From Odontesthes bonariensis (taxonomy: Eukaryota; Chordata; Actinopteri; Atheriniformes; Atherinopsidae), in contig NC_134507.1 in assembly GCF_027942865.1 (NCBI RefSeq), positions 32,160,447-32,224,446 of the forward strand: 64,000 bases of DNA, given 5' to 3'. Each line of letters opens with the position of its first letter. The first letter of the stretch is position 1. The position numbers and the translations under genes were made by a program. The notes under the pieces were generated by a model. The model was not told the origin of the DNA. It saw nothing but the letters and a program-made list of their open reading frames with translations, and searched no databases. Positions 44,504 to 54,456 of the stretch are shown here, in pieces.

Positions 44504-45862
44504 TGCCAGATATTCAAAGTTTGCTTCGTTAGAAGATCCAGAGAGCAAAGATATCAGAATATTTGATGTAGCTATACGCACTATAATTAACAGGAATGTT
44601 TCACTATGACACTGGGACCTAACTGCACCATTTTTCAGAGTGTGGTTGAAGATGTGAGGACCTACAGACTCAGTTGGACCATCTCTGAATTCTTCAGACT
44701 TTAATTGGAGTTTGGGTTGAAAAACTGCTGGAACTGGGATGGAGAGCCATCTGTCCTTGTTCACAAACTGCTGCAAAGTCTGTTGATCAGTTCACAGTCA
44801 TCGTCTTAATAATAATCTCGCAGTGCAGAGTCTCTGTATGTTTCAGATTCCTTCCAGGTCACCCAGATAAAGGAAGAAATAAAGTCAGAGTTTCAGCTTG
44901 TGCTGCCTCTCAGGTGGAGTTTAGGTGTGAGGACAGAGCACAAAGAGGCTTGAAGTCAGAGAGCTTCTCAGTTTGGGACAGGAGGAGGAGATGCTGGTGA
45001 ACATGGAGGATGAAGAAGCATCTCTGAGCTCCCGCTGAAATCAATTCCCTCGCTGAGCTGATCGATCAGCAAGTCTGTGAAGTCAGAGAAAACCTCAGAA
45101 GAAAACAAAGGAAGTGCTATGCTAAAATACCATCAGTTAAAGTTCTGTTTTAAATGATCCTCCTGCAGTCAGAGGCAGGATTATTCATATTCAGATCAAA
45201 ATGTGAAAAATCAGAGGTCTTTATACTCATTACATATTTTATATAATCTGAGATATTCTGATATATAACAGCACTGCTCAGAGCACTAAAAACTGTCAAA
45301 ATCATCTAAAATTATCAACAATAATTCAACTCGACCAGTCTGGACGCTTGTTTCTCTCTTCTGATTTTGATGAAGACGGACACAGGATTTAGAGGATGTT
45401 TAAGGAAGGTTTGAATCTAATCATTCCTTTTGTTTAAACATATGAATTTGAGCAAAACTGAGAAATTTATAAAATGAATACAAAGTATGTAGTTGTAGTT
45501 CAGTATGATCACTGATGAGCTGAAAGAAGAAGACAGGAAACTGTGGGAATTTTGTCAAATAGTTAAGTGTCCTTTACTTTCCCTTAAATATGTTTGGGCA
45601 TGTGGAAACACATGGCACCCCATTAAACTCATTGGCAAGTGTCTTCTGGAGCAGCTCCTTAGAATGAGTCTGTGAAGCTGCAGTGAGTGATGGTCATTGG
45701 TCGTGTTGTCCAGGTGGAGGCGCTGCAGGAGCAAGAAACAGCTGTGCTTTGTAAGGGAAAGAGAAGCCAGAGAAGCAGCGAGGAAGCTGCTAAAAGGTGT
45801 CAAAGCGTGTCGTTGTAGCGTGCGTGCAGTGTGTTGTGTGTGTGGAAGAGCAGAAAGAGTGT

Positions 45863-46759
45863 AAAAAGCCTGAGTCCCGCTGTATTACTCAGGCTGCTCT
45901 ACAGCATCTATTCACAGGTGCGATCCCACTACTGAGCGGCACGGGGGCTTTGCCCTGCTCCGTTTCCCACCTGGGCCGTTGCACCCCTCCTTATGCTGCG
46001 TGTACACCAAGAGCGACCTACGCTACCTGGTAGCGGAGGTAGCTGGAGAAGCTTCGCTTAAGAATTTGCTTTGGTAGCTTTGGTTGCTCGTGACGTCACA
46101 TTAAGAATGTTCAATTTTTAAAGGCCCCGCGGCTGTGCAACACCCCCGCGAAAAAAAACATGAGGAAAGAGAGGGCAGGGACACGAATAAACGTGTTGTT
46201 ATTTAGAATTTGTTATACAAGATATACATCACGTTACAAATTATGTAAAACTACATTAGGTACACCTGAGAAGAGCAGGAATAGCAGAGGCAGCTGTGAA
46301 AAAGAAACTAAATCCGAAATAAATCCGAAATAAAACTTACTTGCAGTGAGAAAGGTATGCGTGGGGTTACTACACTATTGTATTGAAGCACTCGACACGT
46401 CAATTGCAACAGTCTCAGGATTAAACGACTATTGTTTGGATAGGAACCAAAGTTTACACGTCTGTTTCCGCGAACCCCGCGGATTGTCGGACCCCTACAA
46501 TCTGTGGATTGTCATTGGTTTTCGCCGAACCGCGTCATAGCTCATTACCATAAAGTTAGCTTGAGTTTAATCGCTTGAATCCGCTCTGGTAGCGCAGTTC
46601 TCTTCGCCACTGGAGAATCGGCTCTGGTAGCCCAGGTAGCTCACCCTCCATAGAGAAATAATGATTTCCGGCGTTCAGGTAGCGTAGGTCGCTCTTGGTG
46701 TACACGCAGCATTAGATAACCTGGTGTTCCCGGGCTACCCCAGGTAGCCCGCTCCCGGC
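45863..46759 (-). pseudogene. 7SL RNA, unit E, split by a MITE and internally deleted
   Basis: The 3' half (45863-45993) keeps helix 8 and the terminator side. The 5' remainder (46712-46759) jumps from the helix-6 region (CTGGGGTA) straight to GCTCCCGGC-complement start sequence, so most of the Alu-domain 5' arm is gone. A Harbinger-type MITE (45994-46711, TTA duplication) separates the halves. The CRE is retained at 46802-46809, again 43 bp from the start. It is non-functional as an SRP RNA. Confidence 0.88.
45994..46711. mobile_element. Harbinger-type MITE in 7SL of unit E
   Basis: Ends TGCTGCGTGTACACCAAGAG (and beyond, over 30 bp) are exactly inverted at the right end (GGTGTACACGCAGCA). 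The TTA duplication is at 45991-45993 and 46712-46714. The empty site CCTCCTTAGACAACC is in units B-D. 718 bp, no transposase. Confidence 0.92.
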
Positions 46760-46912
46760 GACAGGCACTCTCATTCAAGCAGGTTTTGGGCTTTTTGATC
46801 GTGACGTCATCAGCGAGCTAATTTGCTGTCGAGGAACGAAATAAAGAATCTTTTAAATGTTAAAGGCTGATCAGTGATGAAACATTTTGACAAAATGTGA
46901 CTGACTGGTTAA

Positions 46913-47443
46913 AGGTAGGGTAGGAGATCCTGGATGTTGAGTCCAGCGAAGCTGCTTTTTGAAAATACACAGGTCAAAAGTCCCAACCCCTTTCTTCAGA
47001 CTTCCCCCCGAAGCCACGCCTCTAGAGTACATGAACGCGCAATGCTTATTCAAGAGCGTTCACACGTTGCCGTATTTAGTATTTAGTATATGCTAACTAT
47101 ACGTTTAATAATGCTAGGTGCTAGCCAAGCCGGCTCTATTTTAGCTTCCTGCCAAGCTTCTGGGCACGCGTTATTCGTTCACGAAGAAGGGTACGTGCAC
47201 AGGGGGAAGGAGGGGGAGGGAGGAGCAGATTGCAGTTTGATAGACGCATCAGAATCCAATCATCGTTAACAGTCCGTTCAGTATGATTGGATAGTGTTTT
47301 TCCTGGATTGTTCGTTCTAGAGGCCACTAAAACCTTTCATATTTGTGTCAAAACTTTTAATTAATTGGTTGCAATGGGGGTGTGAAGAGTATTTCAAACA
47401 ATATGTAAAAAAATGCTCCAGAAAAAGAACCCCTACCCCACCT
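46913..47443. mobile_element. TTAA-type MITE in unit E
   Basis: Left end AGGTAGGGTAGGAGAT and inverted right end AGGTGGGGTAGGGGTT. TTAA at 46909-46912 and 47444-47447. The empty site CTGGTTAAGTTTGACG is in units A-D. Non-coding. Confidence 0.85.
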
Positions 47444-47816
47444 TTAAGTTTGACGTTTTGATTTGATTTGATTTGATTTCAGATGTTCAAGGGAGATCAA
47501 CAGCCTCCAAGTCAACAAAACAAAATCATATAAGCAAAATCCTACTTAACACACCTGAAAAGGAGTGGGAAGAAGCATAGCTTATTGAATCCCACCCCTA
47601 CACATTCAAAATATAATACATATTACTTGTACGCACCTCCATGTAAAATCAAAACTATACCATGCATGTTATACATGCATATCCAAATAATACAAAAAGA
47701 AAGAGAGATAGAGAGAAAAACAAGAAAAAAAAATCACAGCATGTTTTCACTCATGTATCTCTGAAAAACGGTCTGTTTATACATTTTCTTGAATTGATAC
47801 ATACTTTGACATTTTT

Positions 47817-48413
47817 TTAACCATTTTTTAACCACATCCTTACTCCACATATTGATGAACTGAAACCTCTCATTGTCGTTTTATTCCTGGTTCTTTTGAA
47901 ATTAAATGTCCTTCTTAAATTATAATGTACATCTTTCAGACTAAACAATTGTTGAATGTTACCAGGTAGCTTATTATTTTTTGCCTCATACATAAATTGC
48001 ATTGTTTGATATTTTACCATATCAACAAATTTTAAGATCTTTGATTGCAAAAAAAGTGAATGAGTATGGTCCACATATCTTACCTTATGAATAACACAAA
48101 TTGCTCTTTTTTGAAGAACAACTATAGAATTCAATTAACTTTTGTAATTATTGCCCCATACTTCCACACAGTACATTAAATAAGGCAGAACTAAAGAACA
48201 GTACAGAATATAGAGTGAATCAAAATCTAAAAACATTTTGGCTTTATTTATTACTGAAATACTCCTTGATATCTTGCTCTGTAGGTATTTGATATGTGGT
48301 TTCCAACTTATTTTATCATCAATTATGACTCCAAGAAATTTTATTTCAAAAACTCTCTCAATGTTCACCCCTTCAATATTGCTTGATTTGATTGTGAATT
48401 TGAGAGCGATCAA
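47817..48413 (-). pseudogene. LINE reverse transcriptase C-terminal remnant
   Basis: Two adjoining frames, 48135-48413 and 47817-48134, interrupted by one stop at 48135. They carry the post-RT signature FLGVIIDDKISWKPHI, then the YLMYCVEVWGN and IVVLQKRAICVI segments typical of the region after RT motif E in L2/CR1-group LINEs. The YADD catalytic motif is absent because of the deletion at 48424-48612. Confidence 0.85.
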
Positions 48414-48614
48414 ACGGATGTTCTCAAGTTCCTATTTCCGGTTTCCTGCACAGCATGCTTGGAGACGGAGTTTTATTTTGTTGAAACATAGGAACGTTTA
48501 AGGCATGGAAGTTCCACAGTGAAACTGTATAACCTGCCGTTTTGAAGTAACTATCTGAAGTTGTCACATCATGGAAGTCTTCTTGCACTCTGTTAAACAC
48601 ATTAAAATGGATAA

Positions 48615-49672
48615 TTAATAGACTAACAGACTGCAAGAAAGCGTATTCCATATTCCTTTCACATTATTTTTATTCTCATTGAGTACTTTCTTGTAGTAGT
48701 CCTTTTTATTTGCCCTTATAATATGAGTTAATTTATTCTTATATTTCTTATATTTATTTTCTGCTTCTTTTGTTCTTACTCTAAGAAATTCTTTGTAAAG
48801 ACTGTTTTTCTTTTTACACGCATTTACAATTCCCTTTGTAATCCAAGGATCATTGTTTTCATGCTTTCTTACACTTTTCCATTCTTTAACTGGACAATGT
48901 TTATCATATAGATTACCAAATATCTTAACGAAGGTTTCATAAGCACTGTTAACATCATCATTTTCATATATTACTTCCCAGGTCTGTTTTAACAAATCCT
49001 CTTTAAATAAATTAATGGATTTCTCAGATCGCATTCTTCTATATTGTTTTGGTCTATTTGAAATGTTTTTCTTGTATCTTCCTTTTATTAACAGAAAAAC
49101 TGGCAGATGGTCTGTAATGTCACTTATCAATAGCCCGCTCACAGTTTGATTTTCCATATCATTAGTAAAAATATTATCAATTAGAGTAGCTGAGTGTGTT
49201 GTAACTCGGCTGGGCCTAGTAATTTTTGGGAATAGGCTCATGCTGTACATTGTATCAATGAAATCATCTATAGCTTTAACTTTGTTAGGATTTAACAAAT
49301 CGATATTAAAGTCCCCGCACATGAAAATAGTCTTATTACTCTTACAAGCATGCTTTCAACATATTCTGTAAACACATCAATACTTATTCCTGGTGCTCTA
49401 TATATACAACTTGTGATAATATTTCTACCTCTTTCCATACAAACTTCAATAGTCAAACATTCAAGTAAATTGTCAACCACAGTTGTCATATCATCTAAGA
49501 CTTTAAATTTCAGGCCATTGTCCACATAGATTGCTACTCCTCCACCAGCCTTATTTTTCCTGTTTACATATACAAGTTCATAACCATCCATTTCAAAGTC
49601 CTCCACATCCCCACTATTCATCCAGGTTTCAGATATTGCAATGATGTTGAAAGGTTGTGAAAATGTATGCAA
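48615..49672 (-). pseudogene. LINE apurinic-type endonuclease
   Basis: Two overlapping frames. 49292-49672 has the N-terminal endonuclease part (IIAISETWMNS with the catalytic Glu, then GGGVAIYVDNGLKF). 48615-49322 continues with CGDFNIDLLNP, IDNIFTND and the catalytic ISDITDHLPVF. A frameshift near 49310 joins them. This enzyme nicks target DNA for target-primed reverse transcription. Downstream the frame enters the linker before RT and then the deletion. Confidence 0.88.
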
Positions 49673-49995
49673 ATAATCCTTTATGTCTTTAAAGTTTTTA
49701 TTTAGGCTTCTGCTGTTGAAATGAATTATTGATATGTTGGCCTCGTTGGTAATGTTATGATTAAATTGTTCGTTAGTGTACTAAGAACAGTTTTCATTAA
49801 CCTCGAGAAGAAAATTATTGTCCGGGTCTATATCATGTTCCAAGTCATATGAATGGTGTTCAGTGTATTTCGATATTTCCATTTGTACACGGTCATATTC
49901 TGTAATCAGCTGAATTGTGTCAAGAGTTTTGTCTGTTAAGTCTCGTGAAACTGAGTGTCATGGTTAGGAAATGTGGTCGCGTTTACCTTAGTTCA

Positions 49996-50655
49996 TCACA
50001 GGTACTCGCTCAACTCCTCAATGTTTTTGATCACCAATACCTCGGCCTCCTCCGGAGATCCGTTAAGTTTGATGAACACCTTACAGTTCCATGTCCATGT
50101 CTGCTGAATTTTCTTCTCCTTCCTTAAATCCTGTGCCTTTTTGGCTATATCCGCATTTCGTTTTGTCAGATGGTCATTCATGTATACGTTCGTTCCTTTT
50201 AATTTCTTTCCTTGTTTCAACAACTCCAATTTGTGCTTCCTGTTCACAAATCTCAGGAGCACACTTGTTTCCTTCGGCCTTAGTCCTCTCCGTGTGTCGG
50301 TACCGACTCTCTTCTTGGGCAAAATATGGCATGCCTCGATGTTGTTAGTATCCAATATAATTCCATTTGATTCCATGAAAGCAGCGACCTGTCGCTGCGT
50401 GGAGCTGGCGTTTTTCTCCTCGGAGGCCGCGTCACCAATGCCTTCAGGTTCCACTGCCCTCGCGTATGATCTTGGTTTGATGTTCAGTCCAGTTATGATA
50501 ACATCATTCATTCGACTGTATTGCTCCAGGTATTCCAGGTCCGTGACTCTGTTTTCCAGAGTCACGGACCGTCTTTCCAAAGACGCAATTTTCTCATCCT
50601 TTCTTTTGATTTGCTCCTGCATCTCTTCCATTTTTTTCACAAGTTCCAAAATCAT
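49996..50655 (-). CDS. LINE ORF1 protein (coiled coil plus RNA-binding-like domain)
   Basis: A 219-aa frame. Residues 1-45 form a short coiled coil (MEEMQEQIKRKDEKIASLER), followed by YSRMNDVIITGL, which resembles the start of the ORF1 RRM-like domain in L2-group LINEs. The C-terminus is basic with VFIKLNGSPEEAEV. ORF1 proteins bind element RNA to form the retrotransposition particle. It ends about 320 bp before the endonuclease frame. No internal stop, but the upstream start may be lost, since the plus frame shows further coding-like sequence to about 50735. Confidence 0.75.
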   Translation of the reverse strand: MILELVKKMEEMQEQIKRKDEKIASLERRSVTLENRVTDLEYLEQYSRMNDVIITGLNIKPRSYARAVEPEGIGDAASEEKNASSTQRQVAAFMESNGIILDTNNIEACHILPKKRVGTDTRRGLRPKETSVLLRFVNRKHKLELLKQGKKLKGTNVYMNDHLTKRNADIAKKAQDLRKEKKIQQTWTWNCKVFIKLNGSPEEAEVLVIKNIEELSEYL

Positions 50656-50950
50656 CGTCTGTTGTTCTTTGACAGCTGCTACTTCCTAAATCAACTTATC
50701 AAGTGATTGTTTCAGCTCCAAGTTGGAAGGCATCTTGATTTGGCTTGTTGGTGCTCTGCACCAGCTGATGGTTCAAGCAAGGTTATCGGAGTTTCGGCAA
50801 ACCGAAAGCATCACTGCGCACCTTAAAAGTTCACGGTATTTCACCATAATACTTTAATCAGGCACACGATCAGCTTCGTTAAATTATAGTAAATAAAGAA
50901 TCGGAGAGGAGCCACGAGGCTACTCTACCTGCTCACAGGAAGTGCGTCAC

Positions 50951-51447
50951 TTTTCAAATTAAGGAGTTTTTTTTAAAATCAGGCATAACAAAAAAAATAA
51001 AAATCCCTAAAAATCAATGTTGTTGCTAATCATTGACATATCCCAGACCATAATTATCCCTACTCAATAATTCCACTTTGCATTACATATTTTGAAAATA
51101 CTGGCACCTAAAGGTTTCAAATTTGGGCTAAAAAGTTCAAATTGGCATCTAAAGGGTTAATTTTTTTTTAAAATAATTGAAAACTTGGTAGTTATGATTA
51201 GAACTGAAGTGGAATAAAAGATTTATGAAAAATAAAGTGGAAAAAAATATTAATATATGGTGTTTTTAGGTGGTTTTAAAAGGGGACAAAAATGTCCCTT
51301 TTCTGAAATTAAGTTGTGTTTTAAATCAGGTATGAGGGTTATATTATAAGTATTATATTAGCTGTCAATAATATTTTATGAGGAGAAACGTCCAATATTG
51401 AGAAAAAATACAGTATTTGGAAAAAAGTCATTATCCGATTCAGTTAA
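50951..51447. other. Gene-free AT-rich stretch
   Basis: No gene and no clear repeat borders seen between the LINE 5' end and the next MITE. Confidence 0.5.
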
Positions 51448-51854
51448 AGCGGCAGTCGGCAACTTTTTTTTAGTCATATTAGCTTGAACTGTCATGGGAT
51501 TCTGGAAGTAGAATATTAAATAGGCTGTTTAGGAAAAATAACGAAATCTGTAGCTCCTTCTGAAGCCTGTAATCATGCTTGCAAAAACCGAGCGCTCCCG
51601 GCTGTTTTTAACCAATCAAGTTAGGGTGGAGGAATCCTACCTGTCAATCACAGCTTGTGCACACGCTGCTGCTGCCCCAGCTTGTGTGCGCTCACACTGG
51701 TGTGAACTCACGTGCACAACCTCGTCCACAGAGGGGGAGGGGTTTGGGGGGCGATTCGGAGCTTGTTAGAGGTTGGGGGAGGGACCTGAAAGTTGTATCA
51801 GTTCGAATTTTCCGACTTTAGACTCAGAATTTTGAAAACTTGCCGACTGCAGCT
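51448..51854. mobile_element. TTAA-type MITE
   Basis: Left end AGCGGCAGTCGGCAACTTTT and inverted right end AGCTGCAGTCGGCAAGTTTT (18 of 20 bases). TTAA at 51444-51447 and 51855-51858. 407 bp, non-coding. Confidence 0.9.
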
Positions 51855-52005
51855 TTAAATATCAATAGCATATTTCAGCTCTTCAGATTTTGTGATAAAA
51901 CTTTTCTTATACTTTTCTGAAGAAAACATTATCATCTCTTCACCAAAACTACGAACTTCAGGCAGTAATTGTTTACATTTGTTATGATTTTTAAGACTCA
52001 CCGAC

Positions 52006-52856
52006 TAGAGGCCTGCGCGGGACAGAATTTACAGTCCCGCTCCTGCCCGCACCTGTCATATTTTGTCCCGCTCCCGCCCGCAATTTCCGCATGATTCTGA
52101 CGTTCGCGTTACTTCTCACGGAAGTTCTTGTCATTGGCATGAGGAAAGAAACATGATCTTAGCTGCGCACACCACTGTCCGATCCTTCACATGGGGCACA
52201 TAGTGCAGGAGCGCATTATGGCACAAGCAGCTGAGGCTTTACAGCAATAAGCCTACCCAACATACCTACCAAAATCTACCGGGAATATTAAGAATAATAC
52301 ATTGTACATATAACTTATATGCCACTCCTCACATTTCCATTCTTGGAAGTAAAAGTATATATTTTTAGTTAATATGATTTTAAACACAGCGTGATGGAGC
52401 CCCGCCCTCTACTTTGAGTGGATTTGAGCATAAATATCTAAGCCTACAGCTCACGTTACATTGATTTAAATGCAAACAAGTGGAATGAAAACAATATGTG
52501 TTATTAATTACCCTACCTTTTCTAAACCCAGAATGTTGAAAATGTAACATGTAATCCAATTATTATTTAAGTAGGTTAACCATGCCCTGTCCCTCGTCGT
52601 TGTGCAATGCGCATCTCCTGAATAAAAGGAGAGATGGATCGTGCTTTTTAACTTCTTTTAGTTAGGCTTTATTTCTTCTCAGTTGTTTTCAGCAGCAGGA
52701 GATCATTATAGCTTTTATATTAAACACGTTTTTAGTTAGCGGGACTGCAGCTTATCACCGCTCCTGCACGCTCCCGCACGCTCCCGCAATGAGCTTTCAA
52801 AATGTGTCCCGCGCCGCACTGCTTTGCGTTGGGTCCCGCGGGAGTGCAGGGCTCTA
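52006..52856. mobile_element. hAT-type MITE
   Basis: Left end TAGAGGCCTGCGCGGGAC, inverted right end TAGAGCCCTGCACTCCCGCG. The 8-bp target duplication TCACCGAC/TCACCAAC has one mismatch (51998-52005, 52857-52864). Subterminal CGGGA words repeat at both ends. No transposase. Confidence 0.85.
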
Positions 52857-52868
52857 TCACCAACCTCT

Positions 52869-54450
52869 TCATGGTTCCCTGGTGGACAGGACACAGAACA
52901 CTGGGTTGTGATAGCTGTAATACGTTCTCATGACACCTGACTGGAGACATCGCTGTGGCTGGGAAATGAAAATAAGGTCAAGCAGCGTGTTCCTGTCTGT
53001 GGTGGCAGAGGTGATCAGCTGTACATATCCCTTAGACTGAAACACATCTAGAACTGGCTTTGTTGACCTGAGTAGCTGATTCTCATTGAAGTCTCCACAC
53101 ACAATAACAGGGTGACAGTCCATCCAAAAGGCTTCCCAGGTTCTCCAGGAACGGTGTCAGACTGTAGTCAGGAGGTCTGTACACAGCTGCAATCACTGCA
53201 CAGACTGGAGCCTCAACCTTCAAAGCCACAAACTCCAGATCAGTCACATTATGCAAATACTGTCTCTCACGCACCTGAATGTGCTTTCTCACATAGACAG
53301 CAACCCCGCCACCTGCTCTGCTGGCCATCTGAGGATACTGAGTGTAGGACGTGTGTCTGTTGCGCTTGAACATGTTGTAGCCGTCCAGATGCAGCCTGTC
53401 TGCAACAAAGGAGCCCTGCAGGTGAGTTTCTGTCAGACACAGGACATCTGCCAGGCACAGCTCATGATGTCTCCTGATGTCACCGATGTGAGATGGCAGT
53501 CCCTCTGTGTTGTGCTGAACAAGGCTCAGAGTGTCGGGCCTGTTTACTGTTTCTCTCACCTGAGGAAGAGGCATCATGTGATCCACATCGGCTTGTCTCA
53601 TGGTCTGGAGCACTGCGCTCACTTCAGCATTGGCGTATATTTTCTTTTCATCCAAATCCAGTAAATCCAGCCCACTGAGAGACGTCCCCCTGCTGAGAGC
53701 TACATAAGCCATACCTGCTTCAGAGACTTTCTGCAGGGACACCACGGCTGCATGTGTTGTGAGGCCCTGGGTTTTATGGACAGTGCAGGAGAACGCCAGC
53801 CTCACAGGAAACTGTCTGCGTAGCACTCCGTTCTGTTTCAGCTTCTCCTCTGCTCTCTCCATGTAAACCAGATTGGCAGATTCTGGAGCTCCACTCTGGA
53901 TTCTTGCTACACCTGTCTGATTATCCATCCTTAGGCCCAGCTTAGTGATGTGTTGATCATCCTCAGAAGTCACTATGTACATCAGTGTGGCAGAAGCACC
54001 GTTAACCAGACCGTTCTGAATGTCAAAGTTTCTGGTGAGCATGACACGAGCACCTTCAGCAGCTTTCAGAGTGTGGGCTAAATCATTTCGGCCTCCCTTA
54101 CATGGTGTGTCTTTACGGGCCATTCTGCCTGTTCGGGATCTTTCTGGAAGTCATCTGCATCCATCGTGATAATGTTGGAATGGAACAAAGCCAGTGTCGC
54201 TGAGTTGTGTTCATCAACCAACTTATTGGTGGGGAAAATGTGCAGAAGCTCAGTGGGACAAAGAGCTGGTTCAGTGATGGCCTGTGACAACAAATCTCTG
54301 TCAGCCGGAGACAGCTCGTCTACCTTTGGTTTCACCCCAATCCTGTTCAGCACGTCTGCAAAGGCAACATCATCCTTCTGTCTCATGATCTCAGTCAGAG
54401 TGATCATCTGAAAATGTTCCTGCCACAGGTCAGTATCTGCTGGATCGTGT
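52869..54450 (-). pseudogene. Helitron helicase C-terminus fused to endonuclease
   Basis: The minus strand reads the C-terminal part of a Pif1-type helicase (54078-54450, then 53083-54123): ITLTEIMRQKDD, then LIFPTN-type region [30 protein letters not shown] (motif V-like) and [14 protein letters not shown] (motif VI). It continues without break into an apurinic-type endonuclease ([29 protein letters not shown]). A frameshift near 53120 moves the rest to 52869-53123 ([13 protein letters not shown], and YHNPVFCVL where SDH-P is expected). A second frameshift near 54110 divides the helicase. Rep-helicase-endonuclease fusions are typical of fish Helentron-type Helitrons. The Rep domain is absent. 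Confidence 0.9.
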
Positions 54451-54456
54451 ACACAC

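Larger units (their letters stand above)
26427..47458. repeat. Tandem segmental duplication, basic unit about 3.8 kb, units A-E
   Basis: Five head-to-tail units, near-identical by eye: A 26427-29899, B 29900-34064, C 34065-38729, D 40971-45858, E 45859-47458. The order within a unit, low to high coordinate, is 7SL RNA gene (minus), CRE, AT-rich spacer, a GCATTTAGCAGACGCTTTTA fish-repeat segment, coiled-coil frame (minus), 33-aa frame (minus), CRE-containing 19-bp repeats, a 121-aa minus frame, and exon-like plus-strand segments. A lacks about 125 bp near 26580. E has lost about 2 kb, joining TTTGCTGTC to GAGGAACGAAA at 46830, including the coiled-coil frame. Later insertions sit at 37600, 38730, 43335, 45994 and 46913. 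Confidence 0.92.
47459..50950 (-). mobile_element. L2/Daphne/Crack-like LINE, internally deleted
   Basis: A minus-strand LINE with 5' UTR to about 50950, ORF1, endonuclease, a C-terminal RT tail, and a (CAAAT)n 3' end at 47459-47482 that joins the broken unit E. The RT catalytic core is missing and replaced by about 190 bp (48424-48612). It is non-autonomous. The clade is a best guess from ORF1 and endonuclease style. Confidence 0.8.
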
